From: Cucumis sativus
Lineage: Eukaryota; Streptophyta; Magnoliopsida; Cucurbitales; Cucurbitaceae
Length of the DNA: 64,000 nucleotides
Direction: 5' to 3'
Assembly: GCF_000004075.3 (NCBI RefSeq)
Contig: NC_026660.2
Coordinates: 620,001-684,000, forward strand
The notes under the pieces are model-generated. The model was not told the origin of the DNA. It worked only from the letters and a program-made list of their open reading frames with translations, and did no database searches. Below are positions 50,891 to 62,644 of the stretch, piece by piece. Position numbers and translations under genes: made by a program. Each line of letters begins with the position of its first letter. Position 1 is the stretch's first letter.

Positions 50891-53578
50891 TCAATCTAGA
50901 GGTTGGAGATGACAAAGATTTTGAAAGGAAAAGGGAGGGTCAGAATAAGAGCCATTAAGAATAGCCAATGCAACAAGTTTGTTTGCAGCTTCTGTGGCAT
51001 GAATTCCATCCCAACTTACATAGTTATATGGATCAGAGCAAGCTGTTGCTGTTAAGATTTTATTGTTTATCTTCTTACTATTTCCACAAAGAATTGTTGG
51101 GTCAAAATTATAGGGTCCTCCACCATGACCACAACAAGCTTTGGTACTATATTTAAGACCTGCTACCCATCAAATAAAAGCAACAACCTTATGTTAGCAT
51201 GTTTGATAATGATTTTAAACAAATCAAATTTGAAAACTGTGAAAATATTGTTGGTTTAAAAGTGCGAAATGAAACTTTTTTTTTAAAATGGAAGAAGTAT
51301 TTATGTAATTTTTTTTTCTGACTTATGTGCTTCACTTGAAAAATAATTTTCTTTCGAACAAATATACCTTAGAATGATACCGGAAGAAAATACCTTTTAA
51401 ATAAAACCACCTTTTTCTTAGTTAGCATCTTCGAAAAGAATTTAAGTAATTTATAGTATCTCGAGTAAAACCATTTCTTCGTGAAAGAGATTGATAAGAT
51501 ATCAAAATTGATAATTTTTAGTAGTTGGATACATCGATTCTCGAGAGGAAACACAGTAACCCATTTTGGTAGTAGAAGCACAACTTTAAAACAATTTTCC
51601 TAAAAGATGTAACCTAATGCATAATTAAAAGCATTTCAAGGAAAAAAAGATGATAAACCAAAAGATATTCCAAAACTTGCCGTTATTGTTTGTTGGGTTT
51701 GAAAAAATATATATATATATACAGACATGACCTAATCAAAGTTGTTCTACTTGATCCCAATAATTTGAATTAAGTGATGAGTTTAACTCAACCTAACCCT
51801 ATTAATAACCATATTAGTATATACTTTGGAATTGGATTAGGTCTGTAGAGTATTATTATTATAGTTTTGAGAGTAATATTTCTTTCCTTTCAAGACCTAC
51901 CCTAAGCAATAAATCAATGTTATTAGCATTATTATAGTTTTTTTGAAATATAATTTTTTTAGAACATGGTTTGACTTTTCACATGTTTAATTGAAGTCTT
52001 GATCTATATAGTTTGAATTTGTTTATATATATATATATAGAAAAAAACTTTTTTGAATAACTTTTCCAAAACATAGCTTGAATCTTGAAAGTTATCTCAC
52101 ATCACTAGATTTCTCAACCACCCCACCCTCCATATGAGTAGATACATGCTCTAAAACTGATTCAAAACGCGTAAGGTAATTGGAGAAAAAAGAGAAACAA
52201 GAATCCATATACGTACCATAAGAGTTGGGATGTTGAAAGAGTTGCAACAAAACAGAGTGAGTATCGAAGTAAATGAGTGAAGCTTTAGGGAGGGTGCTTC
52301 TTGCTCGCTCCAGCTCTTTCTTAAGCATGGCATTATAGTCTGTTACAGCTTTATTGTAAGAGATAAAGCAGCCATATTGATCAATGTCTGAGCTTTCAAG
52401 TGGAAGCTGAACCAAAAGGGCAGGATAACACCCCACCGGAGCCATATTCATTACTAGAAACGTTTCTCCTCCCAACTTGTATAGCTCCTGAATTACAAAC
52501 TAACAAATTAAACTTAAGTAACAATTATAGTTCACTTCATCCAAGATAAATTGGATATGGTCAAAGACTTGGTAGTAAAATTTCGAAGTGCATCAAAAAA
52601 ATTGAAAGTGAGAAATGACATGATGGAGAAAAAGAAAAAAAGAAAAAAGATAGACTAACCTTGATGGTATCAATAATTTGGGAAACAACTTGAGGAAGAT
52701 ATTGGTTAACACCTTGAATTCCAATAGCTTTTAAGTTGGAGGTGAAATCATTTTGACCAATGTAGAATGTATACAATGCCTTTCCAAAGATGTCCGGTGC
52801 TGGAAGTTGGCTCCATCCTTCATCACCTACATAAACATTATCAACATCTACCTATTAGGAATGAATTAAAAATAATAATTAAGATATAGCTACCAAAATC
52901 AAAATCTATACGTGATAGATAACTTTTTTTTTTTTTGCTAGTAAACTCTTATAATTTATGAGCGTTATACAAATATTTACAACATAGTCTATCAACATCT
53001 TGTCAAATTTTGCTATATTTACAATTATTACATATATATTTTTTAAAACGTCAAAAAAAAAATTGTTTTTAATTTTGAAAAAGTAAAAAATCATTTTCAA
53101 GTACTTATAATGAATGATAGTGACTATAATTTGACATACGATACAATAATGGATGAGATATTTCATTTAAAGACTATTTTTGTTATGCTACATTGGGGAT
53201 ATATATACCCAATAAGTTATTATTATTATTATTAATACAAATTTTAGTAGAAAATTTGAAGTACAAATCTCTTGGTTCACAGTACATGCATACAAATGTC
53301 AATTGAGTTAAACATTTGTTGGTATCGTGGATATCATCGTGTTATTAATTCTTACTAGTCTTTAAACAACATGTCATATCAACATTTTGGCATAATGCAG
53401 TTAATAACAACAAAGATCTATTCCAATTTCAAAGTCACGACTATTTTTTTAAAACCAATGATTATACAGGCATAAAACTAATTAATAACTTAAATAAACA
53501 AAGTATGTATTAGAAAGTGAAGAGAAAAGAAAATGAGGATCACCTTTGAGAAAGGAAGAAGAAGAAGAGGAAGAACAA

Positions 53579-53610
<32 letters not shown>

Positions 53611-55140
53611 ATAGTATTCATCAACTCTAAATTTGAATTCCTTCATTTGGTTGAGCTGAATGGCCAAAGAGAAGGGGCTAATTCCAGTGACAAATAAGGA
53701 AGTGTTTGGCAATAACACTGTTGAAGCCAATGTTGCAAAGTTTGCTCCATGTTTGAAATCTGAACCTATTGCTTTCAGATATGGGCTTATAAATGGAAGT
53801 CCAAGCGAGTTAGCTGCACTTCAACCACTCAAATAGGTTACAACTTGAAACAAGTTATTTGAAATCCCAGAAAACAATAAAGATTGATAAGAGATTTAAT
53901 TACATGCTTTACAAACGAAAGAAGAAAGAAGAGATCACTCTTTATTATTAGAAAAGAAGAAGTATCATAAAATATAGATTACAAATTCATCAATCGGAAG
54001 AAAGAAGTTTATATAAAGCATATTTGATCTAAATAACCTCAAGTCCTAAATTGTGTAAGTAACACATAAACAAATACAAAGTAGATTTTAGGGGCATTGT
54101 TGATCATTTAGAGCAATATATATAATATCACACATCCAAGACATTTCAATTACATTGTTATAAAAAGTAACAGAAAAAAATAACATGTACGACTAAACTA
54201 GTTCAATAAATATACATGCACGACTCATCAACAAGTTGAATGTTCGAGTCTCTCGCTTGACTTGTACTAAAACTCACAATTATATCACAAATTTTATAGT
54301 TTAGTAGTTATATTAAATTATTAATAAACCATTACATCAACTCACTAAATATCTAAGTTGTTATACTAGACTATTATAAAATTATCAAATTGTGAAGAGA
54401 TGTGTAGCATGATTGGAAAATTTTCATTTAATTGTATTATAAGTTTATGATAATGATCAGATCATATGAGAAAGATAAGAAAGATGTGAAATAAGTCCAT
54501 AGGTGTAGGACCAGATAAGGTTCAAAAGTTCCTCATTGGCCATTTGAATTTGATGGTCAAATTGGCAAAGTACTCTTCTTTTTAAACTCAATACCTTTAT
54601 GTGGAACGATGTGCTTGCCAATATTCTCAAAAGCATCTTCAAGCAAAAAGAAACCCACTACCTTTTTTCTCAATCTCTTTCTTTGATAAATTAAACAAAG
54701 ACTAATTAATTATCATCTTTAGTGTCTGTAATATGCATATATGGTCTCTTTAAAACCTCCCTAGAAACCACAGGAATCAAAACAGTCATGGGAAATTTAT
54801 GTTTGTTAAAATAAAAAGAGTCGCGGTTAAACATTTGGGATTTGTTTGAAAATAAGATCACTAGAAGAATATTACCAAGGAAATCGATAATGAGCCTTCC
54901 GTCGGTGGCACGGCCGGTGGGCTTCTTGAAGAAGGTCATGCCATTAGGTTCATGTTGCGGAGGAAACACTGCCCAAAACCCGCCGGTGTCGGAATTAGAG
55001 TCACCGAAATTGAAGATGGCTTCAAATTTGCATTTCGAATGTGGCGTGGCCGCCGCAGATGGTGCTGTAACGGTAAGTAGAATAAGGAGAAAAATGTTGA
55101 AAAATGGAGGGGAAGATTGGGACGGGAAAAGGAAAATCAT
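50891..55140 (-). CDS. GDSL esterase/lipase (At4g01130 type)
   Basis: Five exons on the minus strand, 55140-54876, 53813-53544, 52826-52660, 52487-52217 and 51159-50891, keep frame and encode 413 residues. GDSL/SGNH hydrolases cleave acyl esters; plant members are usually secreted to the cell wall. Visible features: a signal peptide (about 1-31), block I FNFGDSNSDTGG with nucleophile Ser48, block II GANFAT (111-116), block III GQND (202-205), and block V WDGIH with Asp375 and His378. All catalytic blocks are intact. The C-terminal region has CCGHGGGPYN and many cysteines, as in ENOD8-like members. The extra length over the usual 380 residues is largely a run of 18 Ser and one Cys at 157-175, encoded by a GAA-type microsatellite on the plus strand. 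The gene is divergent from the S-protein homolog, with 541 bp between start codons. Confidence 0.93.
52900..53050. repeat. Partial relative of the fold-back element in GDSL intron 2
   Basis: Contains GTGATAGATAAC, AATATTTACAACATAGTCTA and TTTTGCTATATTTACAAT, words shared with the interior and right end of the element at 39001-39202. Complete inverted ends were not seen. Confidence 0.4.
53554..53610 (-). repeat. In-frame trinucleotide microsatellite coding poly-serine
   Basis: Mostly GAA/GGA/ACA-type triplets on the plus strand, read as TCT/TCC/TGT on the coding strand. They give 11 Ser, one Cys and 7 Ser in the GDSL protein (residues 157-175). Confidence 0.9.
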
Positions 55141-55681
55141 GATGTAGTTGTAAAAGAGATATAAAGGAGAAGAAATTGGGGAGCAGAGGAGAGATTGATT
55201 GGTGAAATTTGTTTGTTAGATCGCTAATGGTCTTTAAGACTTGGGGGTCCATCTTTTTTTGTCTCGTCGGCAACTTCACGCATGCAAAAGAACTTATTGA
55301 AAAATCAATTGAACTTAAACAAGAAAAAAAAAAATGAAAAGAACCTATTTTTTCCTAAAGTTAATAGACTATACGTTTAAAAGTTGGCCAAGAAAAGGAA
55401 AAGAAACCACTTTCACTTTCATTTATAACCCTTTGAATTGAAAGTTGGCCAAATTGCTGTTAAATTATAAAGAGATCATTGTTCATACAGTTTCTAAAAA
55501 CGGTAATATTAATTTATAACATATTTATGAATTGTTCGTTACAACGTCTTTTTTTACCAAAGATAACAATGTGCCCTTTGAATTCTTAACTATTAAAAGG
55601 AAGACGAGAACAGTATAAATACGTCCTACAGAAAACATATTTGAAAACAAAAATACACCATTGAAGAAGATCATATAGATC
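55141..55681. promoter_or_regulatory. Divergent promoter region, GDSL gene (-) and S-protein homolog (+)
   Basis: The start codons are 541 bp apart and point away from each other. TATAAATA at 55614-55621, 60 bp before the ATG at 55682, is a good TATA box for the S-protein gene. The side next to 55140 is C/T-rich on the minus strand, fitting the GDSL leader. Confidence 0.5.
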
Positions 55682-56939
55682 ATGGAGGCTCTCAAATCTT
55701 TTGCCCTTTTGATTTTGGTTTTGGCATTTGCAAGCAAAGTTGATCAATCTTATTGTGGTATGTTTACGTTATTATTATTATTTAGTGGCATAGAAATTTT
55801 TTGATTTAGATAAAAATAAAATTAAAGTGGAATCGATTGGGTGGTATTGATATGTACACAATTGTGTCTTTAGCTGTTAATTGATTATAAGTTATATAAT
55901 TCAAATTATGCATTCATACATTTTCACTGCTCACAAGAACACAAGTGCTATGATTTCTTTTTCACATTTGAAAAATATTCCTTTTTAGGCAATTTGTTTT
56001 TAGTTTCTTTAATTTGTTTTCCATTCTATCTTCGTGGCCTTTTAAATTATTTTGATAGTTGTTTTTAAATAGAAGAATTTTCAAAAATAGTAAATTTTAC
56101 AAAATTTTTATTTATTTTGTTATTTTTAAAAATCCTCCTTTTAAATATAACAAAATTAATTAACCAATTAGCAAGATTAGACACTGATATCTCTATTAGT
56201 AGTTCTCTCTAAAATTTTGCTATATTAGTAAACATTTTCATCTATAAAATAATTTCCCTTGATTCATATTGTATTGTTGATCAAAATGAAAAAATTTCCT
56301 AAAATAAATCTTCTCTATTATATTCTTTCTTTAGATCTAATTAAGTTTTCATATCAATTTTTACCTTAACTTTTTTCATATAAAAAACAATCCTTCCTTT
56401 TTGAAATCTCATATGTATATGAGTTATTTATAGGGTTTATATCTCCTATGATTCGACATTTGGGTACTTTATAACCAAATATATAACTCATTTCTCTTAT
56501 AATAATCCATTGGGACGTCATCCTCATAAAATCAAATAATTATCCATATTTTATTTTTGTTGCAGGACGAGATTCGAAGTACCAGCTTCCATTGACGGAT
56601 TGGACAGTAACGATTATAAACTATCAAATAAATGCATCTCTACAGGTTCATTGCAAATCAAAAGACGATGATTTAGGCGTACACGTTATACAGAATGAAG
56701 GAGAGCATTATAGCTGGGGATTCAAGGAGAATTGGTTGCAAACAACTAAGTATTGGTGTGACTTTCAAAGCAAATTAGGGCATGCTTCGTTTGAGGTATT
56801 TTGGCCAGAGAGAGGAACTTGGTTTTCAGATCGTTGTGGTAGTAATTCAAATTGTGTCTGGGTTGCTGCCCATGATGGCTTCTCTTTGCTTAATGCTCCT
56901 GCAAAAACTTTGGAGTTTCAACATCCATGGCTACACTAG
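55682..56939 (+). CDS. Plant self-incompatibility S1-like protein (S-protein homolog)
   Basis: Two exons, 55682-55757 and 56566-56939, keep frame and encode 149 residues, the usual family size. Family members are small secreted proteins; the poppy founder (PrsS) is the stigma determinant of self-incompatibility, but most homologs in other plants have no known role. Visible features: a hydrophobic signal peptide (about 1-23), four conserved cysteines in the mature part (C55, C90, C116, C122), the WTVTIINYQ strand, the conserved HYSWGFKENW motif (73-82), the YWCDFQ motif, and one N-glycosylation sequon at N48. The intron separates the signal peptide from the mature domain and contains a piece of the AT-rich repeat family. 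A TATA box lies at 55614. It is divergent from the GDSL gene. Confidence 0.92.
56090..56240. repeat. Partial relative of the fold-back element in the S-protein intron
   Basis: AT-rich words TTTTCAAAAATAGTAAATTT, AAATATAACAAAATTAATTA and AAAATTTTGCTATATTAGTA resemble the ends and interior of the element at 39001-39202. The two sides run in opposite sense, as in the full element, but are more diverged. Confidence 0.35.
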
Positions 56940-59900
56940 AATAACAATATATGTATAATAATTTCCTATTTACTATAAATAAAATAACAACCCTACTAAA
57001 CTTCTTTGCTTTATATTAAGATCATACCATGAAGCCAAGAAACTTCCTTTTATTCAGCTTTGGCAACCATGCATGGCCCCTGGTTTCATTGATATATCTC
57101 TCTCATCTCTAGCCGTCCTTAATTATTTTGTTTCGGTTTCGTTATCAAATGGACTTCTTCTTTCTTTTTCTTTTTGAACTTTTTCTTTTTTACATGTTTT
57201 TGAACTTCAAGTTAAACATATTACTTAGCTTGCGAACATAATTTTAATTTATTGAATACTATTACACCATATATTAAAAACAAATTGAAACATCGTCAAT
57301 AATGCATTTTGACTAAACGGTGTAAATTTTTGGAGATTTTGTGTGTGATACCATTAATGAAAGTTTGTCCTCTTGAACGAAAAAGAATGCTTATAACTAA
57401 TGAAAAAGATTTGCTTGGTAGGACTTGTATTCAAAACTGTAGGGCCAATGATACTAAAAAACAAAGAAGATCACATTGCATATATGATATATGGTGCATG
57501 TGGGCATATATTGTTGAAATTTTGCACTTTGGTACACTTTCTTAATCAAAGATTAAGAGATAAGATTGGAAAAGAAAAGGGTTGATTAAATATTCAATAA
57601 TCCAAAAAGTGATGTCTACTTTATATATATTTTAAAGTTGGATTTACAAATAAATAGTCGAGAAATGTACGTAGTCATCTAAAGCAAATATATATCACTT
57701 ATCTATACGTATATACTTTACCTTTGTTTAAGCAAAGAGTTATGTTATGTGTGAACTTAAATTTAATGATGTTATAAAACGTAAACGGAGATTACTTGAA
57801 AAAGAGTTTTTCCTTTTTTATTTTACAAGACAATGGTGACATTGATTAAGACATCATGTAACCATCGAAAGTTCATAATTTGATTCTTGAACTAATATTA
57901 TATAAACCATTAAATATATTTAAAAAATATAGTTTTGGTATCCAATATATAGATGGTAAAACTAGTTTCTATTTGGTTTATAAGTTTTGAAAGGTAAAAC
58001 TTTTAAATTTGATTTCAATTTGAGGCAGAGGTGCAATGGATGAGATTTGAGTTATTCATTCTTCACGCTGCTTTGATTTCTTTACCAAATATTCACTTTA
58101 GTTTTTGGAGTTGTTTATTAATTAATTTACAAGAATTAACAACAATTCTACTAGAATTTTGTCACTTTTTATTGATCCATGCACATAAAGAAATCATACA
58201 TATATCTTTTGGCCATTTAAAAAAAAAATATATATATAATAAAATACCACCACGATAGATTACTCTATAGTCTAGTTACTCTATATAGTCTCTTGTAGAT
58301 AAGATTATGTGATATATATTTTGCTATATTTATAAATAATTTTAAAAAATTCATGTCGGTTGAAATAATTTTTAAATATTTGATTATATATACATATATT
58401 CCAAAATTGAGGTTCATCGTGAGATATAAAGAAATAAAAATAAATATAATGTTTAAATCTTGTTGAATTCAATATTTTGCAGCCAATAGAGTCAACTACG
58501 TACTAACTTTGGTCTTCATATAAAAGTTAATTAAACATCACTTTTAGTGGGGAATCCTTTGCATAGTGTACATAAATGGACTTCAAATAATTTTTAATTT
58601 GTTCGAATCATATATGATTTGGTATTTGTTTTCTTTTCTAATTTCTAAACTTTATAATGTTGTCTTCCAGTTTTTCTCTAAATTCCAAACATTTCAGTAA
58701 AATACTACATTGTCTTTTGCCAATTAGATTTTGACACAAATTTATTTTCTAAATCCATGAAGTTAAATATAATTTTCTTTTTAATGCTATGATCTAATAC
58801 TACACATTGTTGCATTGAAAAAAATAAAATGTTAAACTTGAAAATTTAGAAACTAAACTCTAACTTTAATTAAATATGTATTTATTTATTATACTTTACG
58901 TACAAAATTTATAATATGGAAAATGGACTAATTAGGTTTATTTTTCAAAGTTTCTATTAGATTGTTTATTAAGAAGTTGAATAAAGAGCTAACATGAATC
59001 TTTCAACATAAAGGAAGCAAAAGAATGATTACTACTTGCATATATGTAAATTAAAGATACATCTTGGATTTTTTTAGGAGAATTATATAAAATAGTCTCC
59101 AAAGGAATTTCCTTTTGAAACATTTCTGTTTAGTTATTAATCTTATAAAATTATCAATATTACTCCTACATTAAAATTTCTTTTAGATTATTTTGTATAA
59201 ATTTCTCAAATTTTGTTAAAAAAATCTACAATGATTAAGTTGATTGTTTTATTGACATAATTGAACAAGTGTAATTCTTATCCTACTTATCACATACATA
59301 AAATTTTATACGAGTAAAATCAAATGAATTTATATATAAAAAAATTCATAAGTTCCAAAAATGACAAGATATCACATCTCTTAAACATGTCTACAAAATT
59401 CATGGGTTACGTAGCAAATGATATACGTGTAGTAAAAGAAATTTAAGCGAGCCTAACTCAATTCATAAAGTTTCACTAATTTGACTTAATTCAATCTATA
59501 TAAATTGATAACACAAATTAAATTGTAGATAGATTGAATTTGAGTGTGGGAGTCATCAATTATTTTTCTTTTTTGATTTGGGAAATATTCAACCCTAAAA
59601 TAAGATTACATATTTATAAAATTTGGTGCCCCTCTTGCCAAGCCTCCTCGACCACCCCTAGACAGAACACTAAACTCTTTAATTAACTTTTCTTCATATT
59701 TGACTCTTAATTTGGAAGAATAATAACCTAACAAAAATGCCATACATTAAAAATTATTTGCCACGTCATTGGCTGCCCAAAATGTAAATATTAAAGAAAT
59801 AAATTCCGTAAACAATAAGTACTACGGTGTTTTGAAGATTACTATATAATATATATATATATAGTACTATACACACATACTATATACTAATATACTGTGA

Positions 59901-60053
59901 ACAATAAAATCAATTAAAGAAGAAAAGAAAACATACCTATCGCTACATGACATAATCAACTAATTTATATTTATTCAACTTCCATTGTAGTCTCTGTTAT
60001 CCTTACTCTCTCACAAATCTCCATCTCTTTCCTCTTTCCTCTCCATTTCTCTT
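56940..60053. other. AT-rich intergenic region before the SAUR gene
   Basis: No gene is supported. Open frames at 57309-57585 and 58031-58258 have no domain. A fold-back-like repeat piece lies at about 58240-58350. A TATATAA word at 59843-59849 and C/T-rich leader DNA at about 59985-60050 belong to the SAUR promoter and leader. Confidence 0.5.
58240..58350. repeat. Partial relative of the fold-back element, intergenic
   Basis: Contains CGATAGATTACTC, CTTGTAGATAAG and TTTTGCTATATTTATAAATA, matching the interior style and right end of the element at 39001-39202. Only one side is recognisable. Confidence 0.35.
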
Positions 60054-60584
60054 ATGAAAAAGCTCCGACGCTTTAAGCTTCGAAAGCGTCTTATTCTTTT
60101 CTCGAGGTGGTTCGGTCGAAATATTCGACCCATGACATCCTTGTCATCGGTTAGATATTACAGACTGACCCAGGAGGCTAACTCGTTGAAAGAACCCAAG
60201 TTGTCCTCAAAGCTCCTCAGTTGGGGTCGCCAGCTGAGTTTTCTTCGACAACGTGTGTCGACCGAGGAGAAGCCTGATCACCTAGTGCCGAAAGGTCAGT
60301 TGGCCGTGTACGTAGGAGAAAGCGGAGGAGGATTGAGCCGGGTTTTGGTGCCGGTGGTGTATTTCAAACACAGGCTTTTCATCGAGCTACTAAGGGAGGC
60401 AGAGGAGGAGTATGGGTTTAGACATGAGAAAGGGATTACTTTGCCTTGTGGGTATTCGGAGTTTGAGAGGATTCAGACTAAGATTCGGGATTGTCGACGG
60501 AGTTGGGCGCGGTGGAGAAGCTCCGGCAGCTGCTGCTCGCCGGAGAGGGGTGATGTTGATTTGTGGAGGCTCTTGGAACTTTGA
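60054..60584 (+). CDS. SAUR-like auxin-responsive protein
   Basis: An intronless gene of 176 residues. The SAUR domain spans about 78-143: VPKGQLAVYVGE, VLVPVVYFKHRLFIELLREAEEEYGF and GITLPCGYSEFERI are typical. SAUR proteins inhibit PP2C.D phosphatases and so promote plasma-membrane proton pumping and cell expansion. The N-terminal extension (1-77) is basic and long for the family, and the C-terminus is Arg/Ser/Trp-rich with two adjacent cysteines. The lack of introns fits the family. The start is the first ATG of the frame, directly after a C/T-rich leader. I did not see the canonical auxin response element in the proximal promoter, so auxin control is only a family expectation. Confidence 0.92.
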   Translation: MKKLRRFKLRKRLILFSRWFGRNIRPMTSLSSVRYYRLTQEANSLKEPKLSSKLLSWGRQLSFLRQRVSTEEKPDHLVPKGQLAVYVGESGGGLSRVLVPVVYFKHRLFIELLREAEEEYGFRHEKGITLPCGYSEFERIQTKIRDCRRSWARWRSSGSCCSPERGDVDLWRLLEL

Positions 60585-61157
60585 TTGAAAAGATCAAGGG
60601 ATGAGTGGTTTTTGACTTTTCTTCTACAGTGGATGGTTTTGGACGTTTTTTCTTTTTCTTTTTTGGGTGTGGATGTGATGTAAATTAGTTTTTTAGTTTA
60701 TACTAAAAAATAATATTAATCTTTTGAAAAATTAATACTTGCTTAGTGGGACTGCTTATATGTGGTTTATTTGTGTCATCATATGCTTCTTTCTCTTGCA
60801 CATGGAACTTGATAATATAAATTTATTTCAAATTAACTTCTAATTGTTCAAAAAAAAAGAAAAGAAAAGGAAGAGACTAAAATTGGAAATAAAGTAAGCG
60901 GTTGGTATCTTGGACGGTCAACTTATAACTGCCTACTCTCAATAGCATCTCGCTTACAACTACGTTTTCTTCCTCACTCAATCTATGCTCTCTTCTTCTT
61001 CTTCTTCTTCTTCAGTCCATTCTCAAGCATTCTCGCAGAAGCATCTCTCTTTGATGCTATAAAGTCACGCAAATCTGCTTTCTTTTCGTTTTTGGTTCTT
61101 CTTTTCTGCACATGCATGAAGTCTAACTTTTATGGATATGGCGGCCTATTTCCATGA

Positions 61158-61391
61158 AGGGATTTTTTCCCCTTCCTTTTGATTACAGGAGAATTTCGAT
61201 TTTCCGTTGCTTCATTGCTTTAATTTTTGATCGATGGGGGTTTGGGTTTGTTATATCTAATCATTTAGTTTTGTGTTTAAGGGATTTCCACCATTCTTTT
61301 CGATTACTGGAGAATTAGGTTTCCCGTTGATTCTCATACCAATTTTATTTTTTGATCGATGGGTTTTGTTGTATTGAATCATTTAGTTTCT
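61158..61391 (+). repeat. Imperfect tandem duplication, two units of about 115 bp
   Basis: Unit 1 (about 61158-61272) and unit 2 (about 61279-61391) share, in order, AAGGGATTT, GATTAC, GGAGAATT, CCGTTG, TTTTTGATCGATGGG, TTTGTT and AATCATTTAGTTT. They differ by many substitutions and small indels. Confidence 0.75.
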
Positions 61392-61548
61392 TTTTGCAAC
61401 TGGGGTTTCTAAGAATGTGCTTTATTGTTCTGAATTTTCTCTTGCTAACTTTCGTCTAGGCTTTGACCACGAGCGATGTGAGAGATATGTACTAGTGCGT
61501 GGATCAATTACTGAGATTTATTTGAGCACAAGACAGAGTAATGGATGT

Positions 61549-61680
61549 CAATTTGTTGAAACTGAAGGTACTTTTACCACCATATATTCTTTGTTTGGTA
61601 TTCGGTTCTTCTGGATTGAAGCGTGATTATTTTGCATTTGGTCCATTTAACCAATTTGTTGAAACTGAAGGTACTTTAAC
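61549..61680 (+). repeat. Direct repeat pair flanking about 75 bp
   Basis: The word CAATTTGTTGAAACTGAAGG with several more matching bases occurs at 61549-61576 and again at 61652-61680. The second copy sits 20 bp before the long G run. Confidence 0.85.
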
Positions 61681-61697
61681 CAACCAGCCGATGGGCG

Positions 61698-61698
<1 letters not shown>

Positions 61699-61739
<41 letters not shown>

Positions 61740-61746
61740 GGGGGGG
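61699..61746. repeat. G40 homopolymer plus T plus G7
   Basis: Forty consecutive G at 61699-61738, then T, then seven G. It lies exactly where host-like sequence gives way to retroelement sequence. Such a run is very unusual in this AT-rich DNA and may be a sequencing or assembly product. Confidence 0.9.
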
Positions 61747-62620
61747 TCGAAATGGTCCAGAGAATCCCCGTCATGAAATACCTTCAGCCTGTGCCCATTT
61801 ACCTTAAACACTTCGCCAGTTTCAAGACTCTGAACTTCCGCTGCACCATTTTCCACTAATACAAAAAGGGCCTGTCCATTTAGAATGAAGTGTACGTGGC
61901 ATAAGCTTCAATTAAGAGTTGTAAAGGAAGACTTTTTGCCCAACTTCAAACTCTTTCGATGCTTTCATCAAGGAATCTTCAAAGGATTCCAATTTAAGCT
62001 CCTTAAGCTCGTGCAATTGAAGAATTCAACCTTTGCTGGTCACCTTTGGATCTCAATTAGATTGTTTAACAGCCCAATAAGCAGGATGCGATCTCCACAA
62101 GTAGGTGACAAGCTTTCCCATAGATCATCCTATAAGGAGTCATCCCTATGAGAGTCTTGATATGCCCACAGTGCATCATCCAATCACAAACTCCAACCTC
62201 TCCTGCTAGGGTTCACCACCTTCTCTAAGATAGATTTCACTTCCCTATTAGAAACCTTCACCAGCCCATTTGTCTGAGGATGGTATGGAGTGGCAATGCG
62301 GTGTTGCACACCATATTTCTTTAGGAGAGCTGCAATCACCTTATTGCAAAAGTGAGTACCCTGGTGCTGGTCACTAATGATAGCTCGTGGAAAACCAAAC
62401 CCATTAAGGATGTTAGATTTCAAAAAACTGCAACCACTTCAGAATTATCAGTAACAGTGGCTTTTGCTTCAACCCATTTGGAAACATAGATCACAACAAG
62501 AATAATATATTTAAATTCACAAAATTGCATAGGGACATGAGACATTTCATTCCTACGAGACAATCCCTCAAACTTCTGAGATCTTTCACATGTTTTGCAA
62601 TAAAAACACGCATATCTAAA
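61747..62620 (-). mobile_element. Ty3/gypsy LTR-retrotransposon fossil (integrase part only)
   Basis: On the minus strand, parts of a Ty3/gypsy integrase are recognisable in order: the end of the zinc-binding region and start of the core at about 62430-62600, the integrase core with ISD, THF and TPYHPQTNG words at about 62184-62423, and the C-terminal end with GEVFKVNGHRLK words at about 61760-61860. It resembles the Tat/Athila branch. It is broken, with several breaks, and has lost gag, protease, reverse transcriptase and both LTRs within view. It is probably old, though no LTR pair is present for dating. Confidence 0.75.
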
Positions 62621-62644
62621 AAGTGTGTCTCAATACAATCCTGA

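Larger units (their letters stand above)
60585..61698. other. SAUR 3' flank and possible leader of a gene further right
   Basis: After the SAUR 3' UTR, a TCT microsatellite (60991-61013) and pyrimidine-rich DNA near 60950-61060 look like a plant 5' UTR. A tandem duplication follows. No coding exon can be recognised before the transposon debris begins. A gene with its first exon here and its body outside the window, or one destroyed by insertions, is possible but unproven. Confidence 0.35.

Noticed and set aside
61541-61807. Open frame with a long poly-Gly stretch (and poly-Pro on the other strand)
   Set aside because: It is only the translation of the G40 run and joins host-like DNA to retroelement debris; it is not a gene.
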